A stretch of 6,326 nucleotides of DNA from Promethearchaeota archaeon (GCA_016839905.1 JAEOTJ010000091.1:1-6326); one strand, 5' to 3'; positions 1 through 5,852 are shown, counted from the stretch's first letter. Notes: generated from the letters alone by a model not told the origin. Numbers and translations: made by a program.

Positions 1-422
1 TAGTCATATTTAATGAAGGAGAATTAGCTAAACTTGCAACCTGGGAAAATTTAATTAATTTGGTTTCTGAAATATATCCAGATGTGAAAGAAAAGATAGA
101 GGCTAAAAAAGACCAATTGAAAAATACTCCTTTTTTGGAAATTGAGAAGAGCGCAAATCGAATATTTAATATAATTGATAAGAAGGGTCCTGAGGATCCA
201 AACTTTATGACATATAAGAGGTTTAAAGAATCAGAAGGTACCCTTGTTGATATTCGGGCATTCCTTTATCATGCTGTACACATAAGGGAATTATATTCTG
301 GTGATGGATATACCTATGATGAAGATGGACAGCAAGGCTTGAAGGAATATATAGCACCTAACTGCAAATTAGAAGAATTTGGAGAATACTATCTAATAGA
401 TTTGAATATTAAAATCACCTAA
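1..422 (+). CDS. Unrecognised protein, C-terminal part of a gene cut by the left edge
   Basis: The reading frame is open from base 3 to the TAA at 420-422, giving about 139 residues. There is no convincing start: the TTG at 60-62 lacks a ribosome-binding site, and the residues before it (VIFNEGELAKLATWENL...) look like ordinary protein, so I take this as the C-terminal end of a longer gene. The fragment is soluble and charged, with no membrane span or signal peptide. It begins with a helical Lys/Glu-rich stretch, continues with a middle segment containing FKESEGTLVDIRAFLYH, and ends in an acidic, aromatic-rich tail (SGDGYTYDEDGQQG, then EFGEYYLIDLNIKIT). I do not recognise a family and assign no function. 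It converges with the histidine kinase gene, leaving 62 bases between stops, so it is not part of the regulatory operon. Confidence 0.7.
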   Translation, partial: VIFNEGELAKLATWENLINLVSEIYPDVKEKIEAKKDQLKNTPFLEIEKSANRIFNIIDKKGPEDPNFMTYKRFKESEGTLVDIRAFLYHAVHIRELYSGDGYTYDEDGQQGLKEYIAPNCKLEEFGEYYLIDLNIKIT

Positions 423-484
423 AAATTCTCTAGCTTCTTTTAATTCAACTTTTATATTATATATTTATATTAAATTGTTAAGAT
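423..484. terminator. Convergent intergenic region with T-rich tracts
   Basis: This short gap lies between two converging stop codons. On the + strand it has interrupted T-runs (CTTCTTTTAATTC, then AACTTTTATATT) soon after the first gene. On the minus strand, five T's (the A-run at 421-425) follow the kinase stop about 60 bases on. There is no GC-rich hairpin. Archaeal oligo-U termination in both directions is plausible, but the tracts are weak. Confidence 0.35.
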
Positions 485-1588
485 CTAACTATTAGATTGA
501 ATAGGTAATCGTATGATGAATGTTGAACCTTTGTTCCTCCCCTCAGATTCTACAATGATCTTTCCATTATGAAGTTCTACTATTTCTTTAGAAATATATA
601 ACCCAAGACCAGAACCTTCATTATCCAAATCCGAATCGCCTTTATCACGATCGATTCTCCCGAATTTTATAAATAGCCTATCTTTTTCTTCTTTAGTAAA
701 CCCTATACCAGTATCTTTAATTATAATGTCCACAAATTCGTTATTATGTTCCAATTTTAAGTAAATAATACCCTTGGAGGGAGTATTTTTTATTGCATTT
801 GAAAGTAAATTTAATATTACTTGCTCAATTCTTGTTTTATCTACTGCAACCATTAAAGATTCATTAAGGTCTTCCTTTAGATAAAGATCTCTTTCTTCCA
901 ATGAGAATATTAGATCCTTGGCACAATTCTTAACGGAACGGGCAAGATCTATTTTCTCTTTCGTGAGGATTATATCATTAGATTCGAGTTTATATACATT
1001 CAAGAAATTATCTGTCAAGTTTTTTAATCGTTTTCCACCTCGATTAATGATTTTGATAAATTTCAAGACCTCATCACTCATTTCATCCTTATAGGTGTCT
1101 AATAGGTATTGAGTCGAACTAAATAATGATATTAAAGGTGTTTTTAATTCGTGGGATGTCCTACGCACCAAATAAGAACGTAACTCCTCAATTTCTTTTA
1201 ATTTCTCGTATCGTTCTTTTAATACTTCTTGATACTTTTCCTCGGATTTCTGTGCTTCCTTTGTACTTTCCTCAACTCGTTTCTCTAATTTGATATTTAA
1301 AATTATTAGTGAGAAAATGAATAGGAATATTCCTAATGATCCAAAGAGAGGGATGACACGCCATATTTCTGTAAAAAATACAACATAACCACCTAAGGCA
1401 ACCAAGCATCCTAATATCATTAGGAATACTAGCATTAGGCGATTTGTTGTTTTTTTTGTTTTATAACGTTTAATTGAAAGGATAAGACCAACAAGGAATA
1501 AAAGACTAATTATGAAGAGTATTAAAAAAAATTGTGGATCTGAAACATTATTCATAGGAAATTGATGGGGGAAATCTTGTTGGAACAT
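485..1588 (-). CDS. Membrane sensor histidine kinase
   Basis: Sensor kinase expected to autophosphorylate on histidine at the membrane and pass the phosphate to a receiver aspartate. The 367 residues (from the ATG at 1588) start with three membrane spans (about 19-39, 52-73, 79-99) joined by very short loops, so there is no extracytoplasmic sensor domain; sensing is probably within the membrane or through a partner. A charged coiled coil (100-143) leads to the dimerisation domain with the H-box SHELKTPL (His146). The ATP-binding domain shows the N-box NLLSNAIKNT (Asn260/264), the G1 box DTGIG (292-296), an F-box FIKFGR and the G2 box GSGLGL (325-330). All catalytic boxes are intact and no PAS domain is visible. 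A TTG at 1600 would add four residues but abuts the AAAGGA, leaving no spacer, whereas the ATG lies 12 bases from it; I prefer the ATG. Second gene of an operon, 23 bases after the regulator gene, its likely partner. Confidence 0.93.
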   Translation of the reverse strand: MFQQDFPHQFPMNNVSDPQFFLILFIISLLFLVGLILSIKRYKTKKTTNRLMLVFLMILGCLVALGGYVVFFTEIWRVIPLFGSLGIFLFIFSLIILNIKLEKRVEESTKEAQKSEEKYQEVLKERYEKLKEIEELRSYLVRRTSHELKTPLISLFSSTQYLLDTYKDEMSDEVLKFIKIINRGGKRLKNLTDNFLNVYKLESNDIILTKEKIDLARSVKNCAKDLIFSLEERDLYLKEDLNESLMVAVDKTRIEQVILNLLSNAIKNTPSKGIIYLKLEHNNEFVDIIIKDTGIGFTKEEKDRLFIKFGRIDRDKGDSDLDNEGSGLGLYISKEIVELHNGKIIVESEGRNKGSTFIIRLPIQSNS

Positions 1589-1611
1589 TTTTAGTATCAA
1601 TCCTTTCTTTT

Positions 1612-2328
1612 TTATAATTGATTCAATAAAGTGTTAAATTCTGACATGTTAAATGGTTTTAAAAAATACCCCTCAGCCCTAGTCTCTTTGATTTTTTCAT
1701 AAACTTCATTTTCAGGAACAGCTGTTATAAAATACACGGGAACTTTTTTGAGTTTATTATCTGATTTAATTTTTTTGCATATTTCATAACCATTTTCACC
1801 AGGTAATATAATGTCAAGCAATATTAATTTGGGAACGCCATAATTTAATATATCAAATGTTTCACTAGCAGATGATGAATTTCTAGTTGTAACACCCCTT
1901 TTTTTAAAGTATTCTGTTAATAAATGAATTGTTGAATTATCATCATCTATAATAAGAACATCATAATCATCCTTCTCTACACGCTCTTTAAATAGGATTT
2001 TTTTTATGATTTTTTCAATATTGATGCTTTTATCATAAATTTCTTTAATTTTTAGTAGAACATCCCAACTTAATTCATTTTTATATTCTTCAATTAAAAT
2101 CTGTGAAAATCCTTTTATTGAGTTTAGTTCTTCCTTTAATTCATGAGAATAATTAGCATAACCTTCCATATCCTTATGTAATTCACTTGATCTAATGTAA
2201 TTTTCAACACCATTTCTAATAAGTTTAGAAATCGTGCGGATCTCGTTTTTTTCTATGAATTTGTCCCATTTTTCCTTGATTTCTGGTGAAACAACCATAT
2301 TTATCCTTTTATACTTTTCATCAGGCAT
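1612..2328 (-). CDS. Ribbon-helix-helix / DHp-like / receiver response regulator
   Basis: A 238-residue regulator of unusual build, first gene of the operon with the histidine kinase. Residues about 6-47 (KRINMVVSPEIKEKW... then ISKLIRNGVENYI) match the strand-helix-helix pattern of ribbon-helix-helix (CopG/Arc-like) DNA-binding domains. Residues about 58-112 carry SHELKEEL (His62) followed by a second helix, like the dimerisation hairpin of a histidine kinase but without the usual Pro and without any ATP-binding domain. Residues about 122-238 form a complete receiver domain: acidic pair Asp128/Asp129, phosphoacceptor Asp172 in LLDIILPGENGYE, Thr202, and Lys224 in FLKPF. The ATG at 2328 is the natural start. 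The likely role is phosphorylation by the kinase encoded just downstream, changing DNA binding by the N-terminal domain; the divergent promoter region is an obvious target. Domain calls are from sequence pattern; partner and target are inferred. Confidence 0.9.
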   Translation of the reverse strand: MPDEKYKRINMVVSPEIKEKWDKFIEKNEIRTISKLIRNGVENYIRSSELHKDMEGYANYSHELKEELNSIKGFSQILIEEYKNELSWDVLLKIKEIYDKSINIEKIIKKILFKERVEKDDYDVLIIDDDNSTIHLLTEYFKKRGVTTRNSSSASETFDILNYGVPKLILLDIILPGENGYEICKKIKSDNKLKKVPVYFITAVPENEVYEKIKETRAEGYFLKPFNMSEFNTLLNQL

Positions 2329-2333
2329 TCTAT

Positions 2334-2338
2334 GATCA
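2334..2338 (-). promoter_or_regulatory. Probable ribosome-binding site of the regulator gene (TGATC)
   Basis: On the minus strand TGATC, within GATGATC, ends five bases before the ATG at 2328. It can pair with the GATCA part of the archaeal 16S 3' end instead of the more common GGAGG part. It overlaps the proximal copy of a direct repeat, so its conservation could have either cause. Confidence 0.4.
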
Positions 2339-2378
2339 TCAAAAATTTTAAAGAATTACACAAATATCATCAAAATTT
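2335..2378. repeat. Direct repeat ATCATCAAAA(A)TTT, possible operator
   Basis: The sequence ATCATCAAAAATTT begins at 2335 and ATCATCAAAATTT at 2366, a 31-base offset, close to three helical turns. Seen from the regulator gene, the distal copy sits just downstream of the TATA-like box and the proximal copy just before the start codon. That would suit autoregulation by the ribbon-helix-helix domain, but the proximal copy also contains the likely ribosome-binding site. Confidence 0.35.
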
Positions 2379-2382
2379 CTTT

Positions 2383-2391
2383 CTATATAAA
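2383..2391 (-). promoter_or_regulatory. TATA-like box for the regulator-kinase operon
   Basis: The minus strand reads TTTATATAG here, a good archaeal TATA-box match, about 55 bases before the ATG at 2328. A start site 25 or so bases downstream would fall near 2360 and give a leader of about 30 bases. The whole region is AT-rich, so chance matches are common. Confidence 0.4.
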
Positions 2392-2427
2392 TAATAATAT
2401 AATTGGTTTATAAAAATATTGTTAATG

Positions 2428-2537
2428 TTACATAAATAATTATTTGATTTACATAATATTTAAATATCCAATTAATTTTTATGTAACTATATACATAAAA
2501 AAAAATAATTCTACAATTAAAAAAAAAAATTATGTAT
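2428..2537. promoter_or_regulatory. Cluster of five (T/A)TACATAA motifs in the divergent region
   Basis: TTACATAA occurs at 2428-2435 and 2449-2456, 21 bases apart. Its exact reverse complement TTATGTAA is at 2479-2486. The variant ATACATAA is at 2491-2498, and its exact reverse complement TTATGTAT at 2530-2537. Two of the copies flank or overlap a TATA-like CTATATAC at 2487-2494. Repeated short sites at helical spacing are what an oligomerising ribbon-helix-helix protein typically binds, and such a protein is encoded next door. The function is inferred; AT-rich composition weakens the case. Confidence 0.4.
2487..2494 (+). promoter_or_regulatory. TATA-like box upstream of the first small membrane protein gene
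   Basis: CTATATAC lies about 67 bases before the ATG at 2561. A start site 25 bases downstream would leave a leader of roughly 45 bases containing the GGTGA ribosome-binding site at 2549-2553. A-tracts of nine (2497-2505) and eleven (2519-2529) bases follow, 22 bases apart, and may bend the DNA. The match is weak evidence in such AT-rich sequence. Confidence 0.3.
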
Positions 2538-2560
2538 TAAATAAATACGGTGAATAAATA

Positions 2561-2830
2561 ATGAAAAGTCAAATACACCCTGGAACGAGGATTGCTGCAT
2601 TAAATCCATTAGCACTTATTTTTGGTTTAATTATTATCCTATCATTCTTAGTACTATATATATATATCACTCAGTTTATTTATAAAGACGCAGTGAAGAG
2701 AAATTTAAACGCGGAATTGTGGATACTTATAGTTTTTCTTGTTCCTATTATCTCTTGGATTGTTTATTTTTTAGTGAGAAATGTAAAACCTACGAGGCCC
2801 AATCCGACCTTAAAGGATTCCAAAAAATAA
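2561..2830 (+). CDS. Small two-span membrane protein, PLDc_N-like (paralogue 1)
   Basis: An 89-residue protein with ATG start and a GGTGA ribosome-binding site seven bases upstream. It has two membrane spans (about 17-37 and 54-72). Between them is a conserved cytoplasmic-looking link, IYKDAVKRNLNAELW (40-54), and the C-terminus is a short basic, proline-containing tail. The pattern aromatic-x-DA-xx-R-x-(M/L)NA-x-LW followed by a Pro-containing span resembles the small PLDc_N-type membrane domain found in many bacteria and archaea, including Bacillus YxlE beside an ABC transporter. No catalytic residues are visible, so a structural or regulatory role is more likely than an enzyme. About 48 of 80 aligned residues are identical to the protein at 5937-6197. 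It is the first gene of the + strand block, divergent from the two-component operon, and is followed by a strong T-tract. Family assignment is by motif only. Confidence 0.85.
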   Translation: MKSQIHPGTRIAALNPLALIFGLIIILSFLVLYIYITQFIYKDAVKRNLNAELWILIVFLVPIISWIVYFLVRNVKPTRPNPTLKDSKK

Positions 2831-2831
2831 G

Positions 2832-2854
2832 TTTTTTTAAACCTTTTTTTTTTT
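2832..2854 (+). terminator. Oligo-T terminator or attenuator after the first small gene
   Basis: Seven T's (2832-2838) and then eleven T's (2844-2854) follow immediately after the TAA at 2830. This is a strong archaeal oligo-U termination signal. The ATPase start lies only 26 bases further on, with no room for a good promoter, so it may act as a partial terminator that lowers transporter expression relative to the small protein. Confidence 0.55.
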
Positions 2855-2868
2855 AAGTTTTTAAAATT

Positions 2869-2876
2869 GAGGTTGA
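2869..2876 (+). promoter_or_regulatory. Ribosome-binding site that fixes the ATPase start
   Basis: GAGGTTGA ends four bases before the ATG at 2881 and has a good GAGGT core. It shows that translation of the ATPase gene begins upstream of the internal stop, not at an internal codon. Confidence 0.6.
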
Positions 2877-2880
2877 AATT

Positions 2881-3969
2881 ATGTCAATGTTTGAAAAAAG
2901 AATAATAAATGAAAAAGGGGACATTCCCGAGGTTCAAGGGAAAGTCGTGTTAAAATTAGAAAATTTAACAAAAAAATAAGGAAAATTCACGGCAGTAAAT
3001 AATCTTAACTTAGAAGTTTCAGAAGGAGAGACCATTGGATTAGTTGGACCAAATGGTGCAGGGAAAACAACAACTATTAAATTGATTGCAAAGTTATTAA
3101 AACCAACTTCAGGAAACATATTACTACTCAATTATGACGGGAACCTTCAGAAGCTTCATACGGAAGGAAATAATATAATTCGAAGGGGATTTCTAATCGA
3201 TGTTCCATTCTTTTATAAAGATATGACGGCATATCAGCATCTAAGGTATTTTGGTCGATCACAACATTATCCAAAAGGTAAACTTGATGAACGTATTGAT
3301 ACCCTTCTCAAGTTATTCAAGTTAAATGAATGGAAATATGAAAAAGTGAAGACTTTTTCAAAAGGAATGAGACAAAAATTAGGTATTATACAATCTTTAC
3401 TTGTAGATCCAAAAATAATTTTCTTAGATGAACCCCAAACTGGCTTGGATCCTAAAGCAAGAGTTGAAATTCGTAAAGTAATTCGGAATCTCCAGTCGAT
3501 GGGTAAAACTATATTCGTTGCATCCCATATGCTTCATGAAATCTCAGAAGTCTGCGATAAAATTGCTTTATTAAACCATGGAAATATTGTGGATTATGGA
3601 ACATTAGGAGACTTAGAGAAAAAGTTGAAACAGAAACAAATTAGGGTAAAAACCTTGGAACCAATTGAAGAACAGAAAATTGAAACAATAACTAACAAAT
3701 TGATTACCACACTATCTCAATACTTGGATAAGAATACTAGTGACAAAAAAGGTCTTATTCATTATAGCCCATATAAGCATTTATTTAAAATAAACTATGA
3801 CGGGAAGAGTGAGTCTCGGGCGATTATCCTTGAGATTTTAGTAACACAGTTCAAAAGTTCCTTTCAAATAGTATCATTTACTGAACCTGAAACAACTCAA
3901 CTCGAGAGAATTTATGAGGAAATGATAATTGATGATGCACCAATAAAAGAAGGGAGGATTAATAAATAA
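2881..3969 (+). pseudogene. ABC transporter ATPase (ABC-2 exporter type) interrupted by an in-frame TAA
   Basis: ATP-binding subunit of an ABC-2 type exporter, driving the membrane protein encoded next. Counting the TAA as codon 33, the frame has 362 codons before its final stop. Motifs in order: LENLTKK-stop-GKFTAV, Walker A GPNGAGKTT (56-64), a BcrA-like segment FLIDVPFFY where the Q-loop should be, signature FSKGMRQ (159-165), Walker B KIIFLDEP (178-185, Glu184 intact), D-loop GLDP, and the H-loop His216 in VASHM. A ~100-residue C-terminal extension follows (from about 255). The TAA at 2977-2979 replaces the A-loop Tyr codon (TAT/TAC to TAA, one base); both sides share one frame and nothing else is broken. 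No ATG, GTG or TTG lies between it and Walker A; the next start, TTG at 3082, would lose Walker A. So this is a very young pseudogene, a sequence error, or a readthrough case. The stop overlaps the permease ATG by one base (TAATG). Confidence 0.9.
2977..2979 (+). other. Internal TAA at the A-loop aromatic codon
   Basis: The codons read ACA AAA AAA TAA GGA AAA TTC. Homologues normally have Tyr or Phe here, which stacks on the adenine of ATP. A single-base change from a Tyr codon explains the stop. Six adenines directly before it mark a spot prone to sequencing and replication errors, although these usually give indels, not substitutions. Confidence 0.9.
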
Positions 3970-4820
3970 TGCAATCATTAAATGAGATTTATATAGCAAT
4001 AGAACCAGTAGGGACAACTTTTATATTTGAGCTGAAGAAACAATGGAAAAAACTGATAGCTTTTATGACAATTGCTGTAGGCTTCGCATTTTTAGGAAGT
4101 TTTCTTCCTTATCTATTAGCGCCTGATAATCCTTTGCCTGCAACACTCGCAGAATTTATAAAAGACAGTTTAAGTTTCATAACCATGATCATAATCTTTT
4201 CTACTTGTTTTTTCTTTGGTGGAATAATTGTCTCAGAATTCAGTGATAAGACAGGGCATATCGTATTTCCGATTATTAATCGATATAAAGTCATATTAGG
4301 AAAATATCTCGGAGCATTCTTTATGGAATTCATAGTATTGGCGACCTATTATATCACTCTAATATTTATGGGGCTGTATTACTATGGTGGACCAGTTCCC
4401 GCCCGAATAATTAATAGCTTCTTAACAGCAATCTTGTATATGTTAGCTGTAAGTGCATTTGTCGCAATGTTCAGTTCATTTATGAAAAGTGTTAATATGA
4501 CTATCGTGGCTACAATAATGATATTGCTAATCGTAAATATGATGGTGGATGCATTAATTAGTTTATCAATCCCTGAATTTGAACCTGTGTATTCATTGAA
4601 TTATATGTCAAATTTAATTGAATATACTTTAGAGGCAGAGTTTCCTAAAGAAAGATTTGTAGAGTTTACAGGTTTTAGTCCTGGACCACAAGTACCAGGA
4701 GGCGGGAGCCGTTCTACTTGGATAACCCCTTCAGCCATAGGAGGAATAACCATCGCTTTAGCGTACTTTATAACGTGTATGTCTATTGCGTTAATAAAAT
4801 TTAGTCGTAAGCAGTTTTAA
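3969..4820 (+). CDS. ABC-2 type transporter permease
   Basis: A 283-residue integral membrane protein forming the channel of the exporter powered by the preceding ATPase. Six membrane spans are visible at about 29-51, 68-88, 112-138, 150-171, 177-200 and 255-277. The cytoplasmic link between spans 2 and 3 has the family pattern SEFSDKTGHIVFPIINRYKVILGK (89-112), equivalent to the 'E-x-G-T-...-P-x-x-R-...-GK' segment of NosY/ABC-2 permeases that couples to the ATPase. Between spans 5 and 6 lies an unusually polar loop of ~55 residues (201-254), ending in a Gly/Pro-rich GPQVPGGGSRSTW; by the family's topology it would be outside the cell. The ATG overlaps the ATPase stop (TAATG), indicating translational coupling, which the stop inside the ATPase gene would disturb only upstream. 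The substrate cannot be deduced; ABC-2 exporters move lipids, peptides, polysaccharides or drugs. Confidence 0.92.
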   Translation: MQSLNEIYIAIEPVGTTFIFELKKQWKKLIAFMTIAVGFAFLGSFLPYLLAPDNPLPATLAEFIKDSLSFITMIIIFSTCFFFGGIIVSEFSDKTGHIVFPIINRYKVILGKYLGAFFMEFIVLATYYITLIFMGLYYYGGPVPARIINSFLTAILYMLAVSAFVAMFSSFMKSVNMTIVATIMILLIVNMMVDALISLSIPEFEPVYSLNYMSNLIEYTLEAEFPKERFVEFTGFSPGPQVPGGGSRSTWITPSAIGGITIALAYFITCMSIALIKFSRKQF

Positions 4821-4823
4821 ATT

Positions 4824-4831
4824 AGGAGGTG
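4824..4831 (+). promoter_or_regulatory. Near-perfect Shine-Dalgarno site before the ectodomain gene
   Basis: AGGAGGTG lies eight bases before the ATG at 4840, in the 19-base gap after the permease stop. It is the strongest ribosome-binding site in the window and suggests high translation of the anchored ectodomain protein relative to the transporter subunits. Confidence 0.75.
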
Positions 4832-4839
4832 TTAAAAAA

Positions 4840-5820
4840 ATGAGTAAAAATCAATGGAAAGAGAAAGGAATAATGACTTTATTGAGTTTAATGATATTTT
4901 CTTTATTCTTTGCGGGAATAATAACTTCCGCACTCGCAGGAAGTCCTAACTATACCCTAGATTTAGCACGTGGAACAACGATGTTTGAGGTAAACGAGTA
5001 TGATGAAGATGCCTGGAATGATTCTGTGGGCGATAATGTTGATCCTGATGACTGGTTTAAAGGAGATGGTGAAGAAGTTTCTGCACGAAGCAAAGTAACC
5101 GTGAGAAGTGTTAGCAAATCAGACTGGGATATGTATGACATACTAACAGAATTATTCGACGTGCTCGATGAATTTTCAGATGAAGAAGTAAAAGTTTTTA
5201 TGGGAATTACAAACTTCACGGAGGAAAATATAACTGGCGAGTATTCAAATGAATTTACGATTTGGATGGTTATAATGGCTAAATGGGAATTTACTAAAGA
5301 GGATTTTGAAGAAGAACCCGATAAAGAATATCTCTATAATCCTGTACTCGTTGATCCCGAAGACTTAATATACATTCTAGATGATTACAATGATTGGGCT
5401 GCTAAAGTAAATCCAGTAGTGATGATGATGGGATTGGATCCATTTCCAATTATAAGTGGTGATGATTTCTTATGGTATTTATTAATGAGAGGCTACCCCG
5501 TACCAAATCCTATTGAAAATTATTTAGAGAAAGTAATAGATACTTTAGAAGTTAATGACACAACGGTAAAGAGTGATACGATTATTATGGAAAAAGTTGG
5601 TGAAGATGACTATACTATTGAGATTAAGTATGGTTCCAATGGAATGCAGTCAATCATCGAAATAAAGGATAGTGAAGGAGAAATCATATATCAAATAACC
5701 AGTATTAATGCAGCAATCGATCCAGTACTAATACTATTAATTATTTTAGTAAGCCTTAGTGCTGTAATATTTGGAATCGCCATTTGGAAAAGAAAGTCAA
5801 AACCCCGGGTAATATCATAA
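4840..5820 (+). CDS. Secreted acidic ectodomain protein with C-terminal membrane anchor, unknown family
   Basis: A 326-residue protein I cannot assign to a family. It starts with a basic N-terminus and a hydrophobic stretch (about 11-33) ending in SALA before GSP, a typical Sec signal peptide with cleavage near residue 33. A strongly acidic outer domain follows (34-292), rich in Asp, Glu and Trp, for example YDEDAWND, DPDDWFKGDGEE and EDFEEEPDKEY. It holds five N-x-S/T sequons (Asn37, 60, 125, 130, 239) that could be N-glycosylated in an archaeon. A single span (about 295-315) and a short basic tail WKRKSKPR give a type I topology with nearly the whole protein outside. It lies 19 bases after the permease with a strong ribosome-binding site, so it is probably made with the exporter and could be a substrate receptor, chaperone or exported-product partner. 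Those roles are inferred from position only. No cysteines are present in the mature part, so no disulfides. Confidence 0.88.
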   Translation: MSKNQWKEKGIMTLLSLMIFSLFFAGIITSALAGSPNYTLDLARGTTMFEVNEYDEDAWNDSVGDNVDPDDWFKGDGEEVSARSKVTVRSVSKSDWDMYDILTELFDVLDEFSDEEVKVFMGITNFTEENITGEYSNEFTIWMVIMAKWEFTKEDFEEEPDKEYLYNPVLVDPEDLIYILDDYNDWAAKVNPVVMMMGLDPFPIISGDDFLWYLLMRGYPVPNPIENYLEKVIDTLEVNDTTVKSDTIIMEKVGEDDYTIEIKYGSNGMQSIIEIKDSEGEIIYQITSINAAIDPVLILLIILVSLSAVIFGIAIWKRKSKPRVIS

Positions 5821-5852
5821 ACCCTAACAAGAAAAAGAATGAATAAATACCC

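Noticed and set aside
60..422. Left-edge gene starting at the TTG at 60
   Set aside because: The frame stays open to the window edge with protein-like residues upstream, and no ribosome-binding site precedes the TTG.
2434..2445. Perfect palindrome AAATAATTATTT
   Set aside because: Only A and T, in a stretch of over 85% A+T, so expected by chance; it has no independent support as an operator.
2977..2979. Pyrrolysine or other stop-codon recoding, or TAA reassignment
   Set aside because: Pyrrolysine uses TAG and selenocysteine TGA. Six other genes here (ending at 422, 1612, 2830, 3969, 4820, 5820) use TAA as a normal stop, so reassignment is not credible.
2970..2985. Programmed frameshift on the A-run before the internal stop
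   Set aside because: The protein resumes in the same frame after the TAA, so a -1 or +1 shift at the A-run would leave the coding frame, not bypass the stop.
2934..3131. 65-residue antisense reading frame
   Set aside because: Shadow of the ATPase gene on the opposite strand; it overlaps Walker A coding sequence and has no ribosome-binding site.
3082..3969. ATPase starting at the TTG at 3082 as the true gene
   Set aside because: It would lack the A-loop and Walker A (3046-3072), has no ribosome-binding site, and the good site at 2869-2876 marks the real start at 2881.
4109..4333. 74-residue antisense reading frame
   Set aside because: Lies wholly inside the permease gene, which has clear membrane spans and family motifs.
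4950..5219. 89-residue antisense Ser/Thr-rich reading frame
   Set aside because: Serine-rich mirror of the Asp/Glu-rich ectodomain coding strand, a standard composition artefact.
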